A stretch of DNA of 47,609 nt from an uncultured Collinsella sp. (GTDB lineage Bacteria; Actinomycetota; Coriobacteriia; Coriobacteriales; Coriobacteriaceae), in assembly GCA_947002045.1 (NCBI GenBank), contig CAMQJB010000015.1, positions 1-47,609 of the forward strand, written 5' to 3'. The translations under genes were made by a program, and so were the position numbers. Positions 7,079 to 13,692 of this stretch are shown piece by piece. The stretch's first letter is position 1. Each line of letters starts with the position of its first letter. The notes under the pieces were generated by a model that had not been told where the DNA came from, searched no databases, and saw only the letters and a list, made by a program, of their open reading frames with translations.

Positions 7079-8860
7079 TTAGATACGGGCGAGGTCGTAG
7101 GATCGGGCGGCGGCTTCACCGGCGCAGATGAGGTTGATTGTGGCTTCCTGGGGGTCGAGCGCTTGGTCAAGGGGCATGGGTCTGCGACAGACCGGCAGAA
7201 CTAAGTCGACACCCTGCCCATACGCCGCATCCAGGTTGTCGGCACGACCGCCCACGACGGCGGCTACCGACTTGCCATATCGCTTGGCGCGACGCGCCAC
7301 GCCCACCGGTGCCTTACCGGCGGCGGATTGCTCGTCCATATTGCCCTCGCCTGTAATGACCAGGTCGACATCGCGCACGCGCTCGTCAAACCCAATCAGA
7401 TCGAGCACCGTCTCCACGCCCGAACGCAACTCAGCACCGAGCGCCAGCAGCGCGGCGCCCAAGCCACCTGCCGCGCCCGCGCCAGGCACGCCGAGCACCG
7501 AGCCAAATGTCCGCACGCCCTCGGGCACGCGCAACAACCCCTGAGCCCGCACCCCGGTAATCGCCGCATCGAGCAGGCGGCCGTAGCCGACCATCCAACT
7601 GTCGTACCTGCCCAGCGCTTCGACATCGTCTGTCGGCAGGCCCTTTTGCCCGCCAAACACTGCAAGTGCCCCACGACGCCCCACGAGCGGGTTCTCGACA
7701 TCAGAGAGCACGACGATACGCGCGCTATTCAGCGCCCGAAGCGCCGGTGCCAAATCGATACTCGCCACCTGCTCAAGCCCCGCGAGACCAGGGGCGACAT
7801 CGCAGCCCTGATCATCGACCACACGCGCGCCCAGCGCCTGCAGCATGCCGGCGCCACCGTCGTTGGTGGCACTGCCGCCCAGACCAATATAGATAGTCTT
7901 TGCCCCAGCACGAACCGCTCGAAGCATGAGCTCGCCCACGCCATAGGTCGTAGCGGCCAACGCCGCCGGCTCTGTGCAAGGCGAATACCCAATACCCGCC
8001 GCCTCGGCCATCTCGATTACAGCCGACTCGTACTCGCCGTCCACCAGCATCCGGGCAGACACACAGTCGCCCAGAGGGCCTGCGACTTCACATGCCACGA
8101 CCTCACCGCCGCACGCGGCAACGGCATCGAGCGTTCCCTCGCCGCCATCCGCCAGCGGCAGCGCGCTTACCTGGGCATCGGGCCACACGCGGCGCACACC
8201 TTCGGCAACGGCCTCCTCCGCCTGCGCGCTCGAAACGCTGCCCTTAAAGGAGTCGATCGCCAGCTGCACACGGCGGGGCCGGCGGCACGCGGCACCAAAA
8301 TCGACCGCCCCAACGGCAGTATCTTCGACACCCGCAAGCGCCTCGGCGTGGGCGGTATGCGCCTCAAGATCGGCCCCACAACCGCAGCCAGCACCATCGG
8401 TGCCACGCAGCCCACTAAAATAACCGCTCAGCACCGCGCGGCACTCGTCTGCCAGCACGCCGGCGGTCACATTAAACCGATGATTCAGGCGCGAATCGGC
8501 ATTGAGGTCGTATAGCGACCCCAGAGCGCCCGCTTTAGCATCGGCCGCGCCGTACACGCAGCGCCCCACGCGCGCGTTAACCATAAGCCCCGCGCACATG
8601 CAGCAGGGCTCGAGCGTCACGTAGACCGTACAATCGGAAAGACGCCAGCGTCCAAGCGACTGAGCGGCGGCGCACAGGGCCGAAAACTCGGCATGCGCCG
8701 AAGGATCCTGGTCGAGCTCGCGGCGATTATGCGCCCGCGCGACAATCTCGCCGTCGCGCACCACTACGGCTCCGATGGGCACCTCGCCCACCGCAGCGGC
8801 GGCGCGCGCCTCGGCCAGCGCCTCACGCATGAACTTCTCATCGATTTCGGTGATCGTCAT
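7079..8860 (-). CDS. Fused tRNA adenosine deaminase (TadA) and glycerate kinase
   Basis: A single uninterrupted frame of 593 residues with two enzymes. Residues 1-150 are TadA, which converts the wobble A34 of tRNA-Arg(ACG) to inosine: zinc ligand and proton shuttle H56-A-E58, and PCCMC with C86 and C89. Residues about 198-593 are a GK-I family glycerate kinase: IDSFKGSVSSAQAEEAV near its start, LADGGEGTLDA, GLGGSATNDGGAGMLQALGA and VITGEGNMDEQSAAGKAPVG. A Gly/Ala/Cys-rich linker (about 152-196) joins them. Both domains look full length. The start at 8860 has GGAAGG six bases upstream; an upstream extension to 8911 has no support. The two activities have no known pathway link, so this may be a stable tandem fusion. 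A perfect palindrome follows the gene. A frame error joining two genes is possible but no motif is lost at the junction. Confidence 0.88.
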   Translation of the reverse strand: MTITEIDEKFMREALAEARAAAAVGEVPIGAVVVRDGEIVARAHNRRELDQDPSAHAEFSALCAAAQSLGRWRLSDCTVYVTLEPCCMCAGLMVNARVGRCVYGAADAKAGALGSLYDLNADSRLNHRFNVTAGVLADECRAVLSGYFSGLRGTDGAGCGCGADLEAHTAHAEALAGVEDTAVGAVDFGAACRRPRRVQLAIDSFKGSVSSAQAEEAVAEGVRRVWPDAQVSALPLADGGEGTLDAVAACGGEVVACEVAGPLGDCVSARMLVDGEYESAVIEMAEAAGIGYSPCTEPAALAATTYGVGELMLRAVRAGAKTIYIGLGGSATNDGGAGMLQALGARVVDDQGCDVAPGLAGLEQVASIDLAPALRALNSARIVVLSDVENPLVGRRGALAVFGGQKGLPTDDVEALGRYDSWMVGYGRLLDAAITGVRAQGLLRVPEGVRTFGSVLGVPGAGAAGGLGAALLALGAELRSGVETVLDLIGFDERVRDVDLVITGEGNMDEQSAAGKAPVGVARRAKRYGKSVAAVVGGRADNLDAAYGQGVDLVLPVCRRPMPLDQALDPQEATINLICAGEAAARSYDLARI

Positions 8861-8911
8861 CGTTCGCCTTCCCTGTTGCAAATCCAAAACGATGCTATCA
8901 TTACGACTCAC

Positions 8912-8998
8912 GGAGAGATGGCAGAGCGGTTGAATGCGGCGGTCTTGAAAACCGTTGAGCGCGAGAGCGTTCCGGGGGTTCGAATCCCCCTCTCTCCG
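8912..8998 (+). tRNA. tRNA-Ser(TGA)
   Basis: Acceptor arms GGAGAGA and TCTCTCC pair; the anticodon loop CTTGAAA gives anticodon TGA; the long variable arm TTGAGCGCGAGAGCGTTCC is typical of serine tRNAs; the T-arm is GGGGGTTCGAATCCCCC. G73 is followed by an encoded CCA (8999-9001). Confidence 0.95.
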
Positions 8999-9004
8999 CC
9001 ACTC

Positions 9005-9601
9005 CTAGTGATGCACCGGTGTCATGGTCCGCTCAAACAGTGCATCGACCACATCGGCTATCTCAGGTCGACGCTCAAGATCGTGGCCCGATTCCCACCA
9101 TATCGTGAAAAGTCGAATAATACCGCCGGCGACAAACTCAGACGTCGTCTCGAGTGACACGGGGGCCAGGGCATCCTCGGCAAGCACGTTCATCACACGC
9201 TCGCGGATGGAGCGGGCAATGCGGTCGCAAATAACGTTGGTCAACATGCCCGACATGCTGCTTGCCAAAATGTTATCCATGAGCCGCTCGTGCGCCAGAA
9301 TCAAATCCATGGCATCGTCCAAAATCGCGTGCCGAAGCGCGCGCACGTCCTCGGCAGATACCGCGCCGGCCTCATCGGGCTGTTTTTGCGGCAAGCCCGA
9401 CATGAGCTCATCGATATAAAAGGCAAAGTAATCGTTCTTGTCGCGAAAGTGCTTGTAGAACGTCGTGCGGCGAATCATGGCGCGGTCGCACAGCATGGCA
9501 ACCGTCAGGTCCTCAAAACGATGCTCCTCGAGAAGCTCGGTAAAGGCATCGAACAGGGCGCGGTAGGTTTTCTTGATGCGAAGGTCCACTGGTATCGCCA
9601 T
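9005..9601 (-). CDS. TetR family transcriptional regulator
   Basis: 198 residues. The N-terminal helix-turn-helix reads FEDLTVAMLCDRAMIRRTTF followed by YKHFRDKNDYFAFYIDEL, the classic TetR pattern of TFYxHFxxK. The C-terminal ligand domain resembles the TetR_C_8 type. Start at ATG 9601 fits family length, but GAGG touches it; GTG 9589, with GAGG 12 bases upstream, is an alternative. A TTACACCTGTAC dyad at 9642-9653 overlaps its likely -10 (TAAGAT), which suggests autoregulation. The same dyad stands before the first ABC exporter operon and the flavodoxin-like gene, so these may be its targets. That link is inferred from motif sharing. Confidence 0.85.
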   Translation of the reverse strand: MAIPVDLRIKKTYRALFDAFTELLEEHRFEDLTVAMLCDRAMIRRTTFYKHFRDKNDYFAFYIDELMSGLPQKQPDEAGAVSAEDVRALRHAILDDAMDLILAHERLMDNILASSMSGMLTNVICDRIARSIRERVMNVLAEDALAPVSLETTSEFVAGGIIRLFTIWWESGHDLERRPEIADVVDALFERTMTPVHH

Positions 9602-9641
9602 CCTCAGGGCAAAGACAACACTCGTCAATCTGTCGCATATC

Positions 9642-9653
9642 TTACACCTGTAC
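9642..9653 (-). promoter_or_regulatory. Candidate TetR operator at its own promoter
   Basis: TTACACCTGTAC on the plus strand is a near dyad (TTACA-N2-TGTAc). On the minus strand its end runs into TAAGAT, a good -10 box, 41 bp upstream of the tetR start. Confidence 0.5.
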
Positions 9654-9733
9654 CTCGCGCGCTTTGCCCCGGTGCCAACCCCGCCGAAAACACAACGCTT
9701 ACCGGAAAGTTCGGCACGACAAAACGTTGCGGG

Positions 9734-9739
9734 TATACT
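9734..9739 (+). promoter_or_regulatory. -10 box of the lemA promoter
   Basis: TATACT at 9734-9739, with only a weak -35 match (TTCGGC, 18 bases upstream), 61 bp before the lemA start. Confidence 0.4.
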
Positions 9740-9800
9740 AGTAGCGTTATACCAACGGCAGCTGGCGCATGCCGCCGCGGCCATTCGAAACGGAGACATC

Positions 9801-10352
9801 ATGCTTCCCGTCATCATCGGCATCGTTGTTGTCATTGTGATTGCCTGCGCCATCGCCGGCATCTACAACAACATGGTCACCAAGCGTAACCGCATCGATA
9901 ACGCCTGGCAGAACATCGATACGCAGCTGCAGCGTCGCAACGACCTGATCCCCAACCTGGTCGAGACCGTCAAGGGCTACGCCAAGCACGAGCAGGACAC
10001 GCTCGCCGCCGTAGTCAACGCACGCAACGCCGCCGTGAGCGCCACCACCCCCGAGGCCAAGATGGAAGCGGACAACGTGCTGACCGGTGCGCTGCGCCAG
10101 CTCTTTGCCGTCGCCGAGGCCTACCCCGACCTTAAGGCGAACACCAACTTTACGCAGCTCCAGTCCACACTCGAGGACACCGAGAACAAGGTGAGCTACG
10201 CGCGCCAGAGCTACAACGATTGCGTGCTCAGCTACAACAACGCCATCCAGACGTTCCCGGCTGTTATCTTTGCCGGCATCTTCCAGTTTAAGGAGCGCCA
10301 GGGCTTCGAGGCAGCTGAAGCCGCCCGCCAGGCACCGACCGTCAAGTTCTAA
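9801..10352 (+). CDS. lemA: LemA family protein
   Basis: 183 residues, close to the usual 185. One N-terminal membrane segment (LPVIIGIVVVIVIACAIAGI) is followed by a long-helix domain with the family hallmarks YNNMVTKRNRIDNAWQNIDT, QLQRRNDLIPNLVETVKGYA, SYARQSYNDCVLSYNNAIQT and FPAVIFAGIFQF. The function of LemA proteins is not settled; they are membrane-anchored helical bundles. ATG 9801 has CGGAG five bases upstream; upstream frame is non-coding. It is a single gene, convergent with ilvE and followed by three hairpins. Confidence 0.92.
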   Translation: MLPVIIGIVVVIVIACAIAGIYNNMVTKRNRIDNAWQNIDTQLQRRNDLIPNLVETVKGYAKHEQDTLAAVVNARNAAVSATTPEAKMEADNVLTGALRQLFAVAEAYPDLKANTNFTQLQSTLEDTENKVSYARQSYNDCVLSYNNAIQTFPAVIFAGIFQFKERQGFEAAEAARQAPTVKF

Positions 10353-10392
10353 CAATCACGGCCGAGTCTTAAGCCAGTTCATCAGCCCTTTG

Positions 10393-10424
10393 GGGCCCAA
10401 GGCACAAACCTTGGGCCCTTTTCT
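10393..10424 (+). terminator. Terminator of lemA
   Basis: GGGCCCAAGG, six-base loop, CCTTGGGCCC and then TTTTCTT. A second small hairpin, GCGCGGCC-AAAA-GGCCGCGC, follows at 10439-10458. Confidence 0.85.
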
Positions 10425-10509
10425 TATCCACGCACAACGCGCGGCCAAAAGGCCGCGCACCATCTTCCCTACAGCCCAGTAACCTCCTGGCAAGGAATGC
10501 AGAGCACTC

Positions 10510-10638
10510 GACCGAGGCGGACCGGCCTATCTCCCGGCGCATTCCACAGGACGAAAGAACCTCCGCCGCACGTAGTGCGCAGCGGAGGTTCTTTCATGTC
10601 CGAGGACGCGCCGGGAGATAGGCCGGTCCGCCTCGGTC
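10510..10638. repeat. Giant near-perfect palindrome between convergent genes
   Basis: Outer arms of 31 bp (10510-10540 and 10608-10638; core CCGAGGCGGACCGGCCTATC) are perfect reverse complements. Inside lies a second perfect stem, GAAAGAACCTCCGC with GCGGAGGTTCTTTC, and within it GCAC-GTA-GTGC. The whole 129 bp folds as a nested hairpin. It sits between the 3' ends of lemA and ilvE and could stop transcription from both sides, but it has no T run and is far longer than a usual terminator. Confidence 0.9.
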
Positions 10639-10666
10639 AGGGCTTGATGAGAATTACGAAGCCAGG

Positions 10667-11719
10667 TTACGCCACGGTGTAAACCCAGTTGTGCTTATCC
10701 TCGACAGCACCGGACTGAATACCGGTCAGGGTCTCGCGAAGCTTCTTCATCACGGGGCCGATCTCGGTGCAGCCAGCCGGGAAAGTCACGGTCTCATCGG
10801 CACCGTAGACCTTGTTGTCGATCTCGCCCACCGGGGAGATGACGGCAGCGGTGCCGCACAGGCCGCACTCCACAAAGGTGCCGGCCTTGACCTCGGCCCA
10901 CTCGACGGGACGCTGGTCGACGGTCATGCCCAGATCCTCGGCAACCTGAACGAGCGAGCGACGGGTGATGGAGGGCAGGATGGAGTCGGTGTGAGACTGC
11001 GGAACGACGAGGGTGCCGTCCTCCTTCACGAACAGAACGTTCGCGCCGCCAGTCTCCTCGACATAGGTGCGGGACTCGGAGTCGAGATACAGGTTCTCGG
11101 CATAGCCCTCGCGGTGAGCCTCCATCGTGGGCTTAAGGGACATGGCGTAGTTGAGGCCGGCCTTGATGTTGCCGGTGCCGTGCGGTGCGGCACGGTCATA
11201 CTCGGAAACGCGCAGCTTAACAGGCTTGAGGCCGCCCTTAAAGTACGGACCGACCGGGGTCACGAGAATGCGGAACGTGTACTCAGGAGCGGGAGCCACG
11301 CCGATCACGTCACCGGAGCCGATCATAAACGGACGCACGTACAGGGTCGCACCAGAACCGAAGGGCGGAACCCAGGCGGCGTTGGCAGAAACGACCTGCT
11401 TAACGGCCTCAACGAACTTGTCCTTGGGGAACGGGGGCATCTCGAGGCGCTGGGCAGAGTTATACATGCGCTCGGCGTTCATGTCGGGACGGAAGCAGAC
11501 GATGCTGCCGTCCTCGGCGGTGTAGGCCTTCAGGCCCTCAAAGACCTCCTGGCAATAATGGAAGATGCCGCCGCACTCGGAGACATGCAAGGTGTGGTCG
11601 GTGGTCAGGCCGCCCTCGTCCCACTCGCCGTCCTTCCAATGAGCCTCGTAGCTGTAATCGGTCTTCATGTAGCCAAAGCCGAGGCTACCCCAATCGATAT
11701 CCTTCTTCTCGACAGTCAT
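10667..11719 (-). CDS. ilvE: Branched-chain amino acid aminotransferase
   Basis: 350 residues, fold type IV PLP enzyme that moves the amino group between glutamate and the keto acids of leucine, isoleucine and valine. The PLP lysine is K186 in HGTGNIKAGLNYA; other class marks are GLKAYTAEDGSIVCFRP, YVRPFMIGSG and YVEETGGANVLFV. Length and spacing fit the eukaryote-like (group II) BCAT class. ATG 11719 has AAGGAG eight bases upstream. The leader of about 145 nt has no leader-peptide run of branched-chain codons. The promoter at 11873-11900 is preceded by a CTTTA-N6-TAAAG dyad that recurs at the amino-acid importer promoter. Confidence 0.95.
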   Translation of the reverse strand: MTVEKKDIDWGSLGFGYMKTDYSYEAHWKDGEWDEGGLTTDHTLHVSECGGIFHYCQEVFEGLKAYTAEDGSIVCFRPDMNAERMYNSAQRLEMPPFPKDKFVEAVKQVVSANAAWVPPFGSGATLYVRPFMIGSGDVIGVAPAPEYTFRILVTPVGPYFKGGLKPVKLRVSEYDRAAPHGTGNIKAGLNYAMSLKPTMEAHREGYAENLYLDSESRTYVEETGGANVLFVKEDGTLVVPQSHTDSILPSITRRSLVQVAEDLGMTVDQRPVEWAEVKAGTFVECGLCGTAAVISPVGEIDNKVYGADETVTFPAGCTEIGPVMKKLRETLTGIQSGAVEDKHNWVYTVA

Positions 11720-11872
11720 ATGTCGCTCCTTACATACACAGTTGCATACTCGCGAACTCGCACGCAAGGACCGAGGCCGACCGCGTCGCAACGTCGCACG
11801 CCCGGAGCGTAGAGCCGGACGGGACACGCGAACGGCATCAAAGCCGATGGCACGTCGATTCGCATGCACGAG

Positions 11873-11924
11873 ATTGTACTCCGCACGCGCGTCGGATAAA
11901 ACGTTTTTCTTTAACTAACTAAAG
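11873..11924 (-). promoter_or_regulatory. Promoter and candidate operator of ilvE
   Basis: Minus strand TTTATC, 16-base spacer, TACAAT (11873-11900). Directly upstream, 11909-11924 reads CTTTAACTAACTAAAG, an interrupted dyad CTTTA-N6-TAAAG also present at 47450-47465. Confidence 0.6.
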
Positions 11925-11948
11925 TATTTTCATTTGACCGAAACTAAA

Positions 11949-11980
11949 GAGGCCCGCCACCGTAAACGGTGACGGGCCTC
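11949..11980 (-). terminator. Terminator of the dedA gene
   Basis: GAGGCCCG-x-CACCGT and ACGGTG-x-CGGGCCTC form a 14-bp stem with one mismatch and a 2-base loop; the minus-strand 3' side continues TTTAGTTT. Confidence 0.8.
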
Positions 11981-12008
11981 AGCGACACGATTTGTGCGCC
12001 GGCTCGAG

Positions 12009-12656
12009 CTATGCGTTCTTTTTGCCCAGCTTAGCCTTAACCAAGCCGACCACGGTCGGGATGATCGACACGGCGACAATGCCGATAATCAGCAGCTCAA
12101 AGTGCTCCTGCACAAAGGGAATGCCGCCAAAGAAGTAGCCCAGCAGCGTAAAGACCGTCGACCAGGTAATGCCGCCCAGCACGTTAAAGACAACGAAGTT
12201 GCGCCAGTGCATGCCGCCCATGCCGGCGATAAAGGGCACAAAGGTGCGGATAAACGGAAAGAAGCGGCCCAGGAAGATGGCCAGGTGGCCCCACTTATCC
12301 AAGAAATCCTCGGACTTTTTGATGCGCTCGGGCGTCATGGCCTTTACCTTGCCCGAGGCGATGATCTTGCGGCCAAAGAAGTGGCCGATCATAAAGTTGC
12401 ACTGATCGCCCAGGATGGCTGCGGCCCATGCGGTGGCCAGAAGCGCCACGATGTTAAAGCCGCCGTTGTGGGCAAAGAAGCCCGAGGCAAACAGCAGCGA
12501 ATCGCCGGGAAGGAACGGGAAGAACACCACACCCGTCTCGATAAAGATGATCAGGAAAACGCAGCCGTAGGCCATAAGCGGGCCGGCGGCGATCCAGCTG
12601 GCGATCGCGGTGCGCGGATCCTTAAGCAGCTCGGCGATAAAATTGATGAAACCCAT
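12009..12656 (-). CDS. DedA family membrane protein
   Basis: 215 residues with about five hydrophobic segments and the DedA/VTT motifs FFPFLPGDSLLFASGFFA, ILGDQCNFMIGHFFGR and FGRFFPFIRTFVPFIAGMGG (the conserved F/GRFxPxxR and PxxAG). DedA proteins are thought to move phospholipid carriers such as undecaprenyl phosphate or phosphatidylethanolamine across the membrane and to depend on proton motive force. ATG 12656 has GAGAGG nine bases upstream. Single gene with its own terminator. Confidence 0.92.
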   Translation of the reverse strand: MGFINFIAELLKDPRTAIASWIAAGPLMAYGCVFLIIFIETGVVFFPFLPGDSLLFASGFFAHNGGFNIVALLATAWAAAILGDQCNFMIGHFFGRKIIASGKVKAMTPERIKKSEDFLDKWGHLAIFLGRFFPFIRTFVPFIAGMGGMHWRNFVVFNVLGGITWSTVFTLLGYFFGGIPFVQEHFELLIIGIVAVSIIPTVVGLVKAKLGKKNA

Positions 12657-12810
12657 GAAGTAAAACCTCTCAGTTGTGGGCGCGGATACGTCCAAGTTGA
12701 CCAGTATACGGTTGCGGCGCCCCCTCGTGCGCAACCCCACAAAAGCATGACTCCATTACCAGCAAGTTTGCATAACTGACACCTGTCGCGCAAAGCCGCC
12801 AAGATTGTTC

Positions 12811-12838
12811 TTCCTAATCCCTAGCGAATCGCTATACT
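12811..12838 (+). promoter_or_regulatory. Promoter of cysE
   Basis: TTCCTA, 16-base spacer, TATACT (12833-12838), 41 bp upstream of the GTG start. Confidence 0.5.
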
Positions 12839-12879
12839 TTATTGAATCGCATTGCCATGGCGCTAAGGGAGGGCGGCCG

Positions 12880-13584
12880 GTGAGCTTTATCAATACCATT
12901 CGCGAGGACATCAAGACCGTCCAGGCGCAGGACCCCGCCGCGCAAAGCGGTCTGGTCATCTTCCTTTCCTATCCTGGCCTGCACGCCAAGTGGAACCACG
13001 TGCCCGAGCACTGGCTCTGGGAGCACGGTCATCGCTCGCTCGCCCGTGTGCTCTCGCAAATCACCCGCCACATCACCGGCGTCGAGATTCATCCCGCCGC
13101 ACAAATCGGCAAGCATTTCTTTATCGACCACGCCATGGGGGTCGTCATCGGCGAAACCACCATCGTGGGCGACAACTGCGTGCTTTACCAGGGCGTCACG
13201 CTCGGCGGCACCGGTAACGAGACCGGCAAGCGCCACCCCACCCTGGGCAACAACGTCACCGTGGGCACGGGCGCCAAGGTGCTCGGCAACATTCGCATCG
13301 GCAACAACGTCAAGATCGGCGGCAACTCGGTTGTCGTCAAGGACGTGCCCGACAACTGCACTGTCGTGGGCGTGCCGGGACGCATCATCAAGCGCAACGG
13401 CTGCCGCGTGTTCGAGGAGAGCTTTGACGCCAAGCAGCACCGCGAGTATATGCCCGACGATGCCGCCGAGCAGTCCGCGCTCAACCGCCAGGGCATCACC
13501 GAGAACGCCCGCCGCGTCAAGGAACTCGAGCGAGAGGTGGCCGAGCTCAAAGCCCTCGTCACGAAGCTCATGGACGAACGCTAG
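12880..13584 (+). CDS. cysE: Serine O-acetyltransferase
   Basis: 234 residues. Transfers acetyl from acetyl-CoA to serine, the first step of cysteine synthesis. The N-terminal helical part (about 1-65, with HWLWEHGHRSLARVLSQ) is followed by a left-handed beta-helix of hexapeptide repeats (GVEIHPAAQIGKHFFIDHAM, GVVIGETTIVGDNCVLYQGV, TLGGTG, KRHPTLGNNVTVGTGAKVLG). The family's catalytic His of IDHAMG and the GKRHP turn are present. The C-terminal coiled coil RRVKELEREVAELKALVTKL is unusual in E. coli CysE but common in Gram-positive forms. GTG 12880 has AAGGGAGGG upstream; an in-frame ATG at 12805 has none and lies before the promoter. Confidence 0.93.
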   Translation: MSFINTIREDIKTVQAQDPAAQSGLVIFLSYPGLHAKWNHVPEHWLWEHGHRSLARVLSQITRHITGVEIHPAAQIGKHFFIDHAMGVVIGETTIVGDNCVLYQGVTLGGTGNETGKRHPTLGNNVTVGTGAKVLGNIRIGNNVKIGGNSVVVKDVPDNCTVVGVPGRIIKRNGCRVFEESFDAKQHREYMPDDAAEQSALNRQGITENARRVKELEREVAELKALVTKLMDER

Positions 13585-13622
13585 AAGCGGATGGCTACCG
13601 ACAACATTGACGTCAACGCAAC

Positions 13623-13657
13623 GGCGCGCCAGGGAATTCATCCCCGGCGCGCCTTAT
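13623..13657 (+). terminator. Terminator of cysE
   Basis: GGCGCGCC-A-GGG, 7-base loop, CCC-C-GGCGCGCC and then TTATTTG. Confidence 0.75.
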
Positions 13658-13666
13658 TTGTGATGT

Positions 13667-13689
13667 GACAAAGGGGCTGCCCCTTTGTC
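13667..13689 (-). terminator. Hairpin after the second exporter operon
   Basis: GACAAAGGGG-CTG-CCCCTTTGTC, a perfect 10-bp stem three bases beyond the stop codon of the minus-strand ABC gene. No strong T run. Confidence 0.55.
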
Positions 13690-13692
13690 AAA

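Noticed and set aside
11720..11866. Possible attenuation leader or T-box before ilvE
   Set aside because: The frame from the ATG in the leader lacks runs of Leu, Ile or Val codons, and no T-box sequence or stem set was found.
13623..13660. Restriction-site-rich palindrome as a cloning scar
   Set aside because: The GGCGCGCC arms with GAATTC in the loop resemble vector sites, but they form a normal terminator after cysE in an otherwise natural context.
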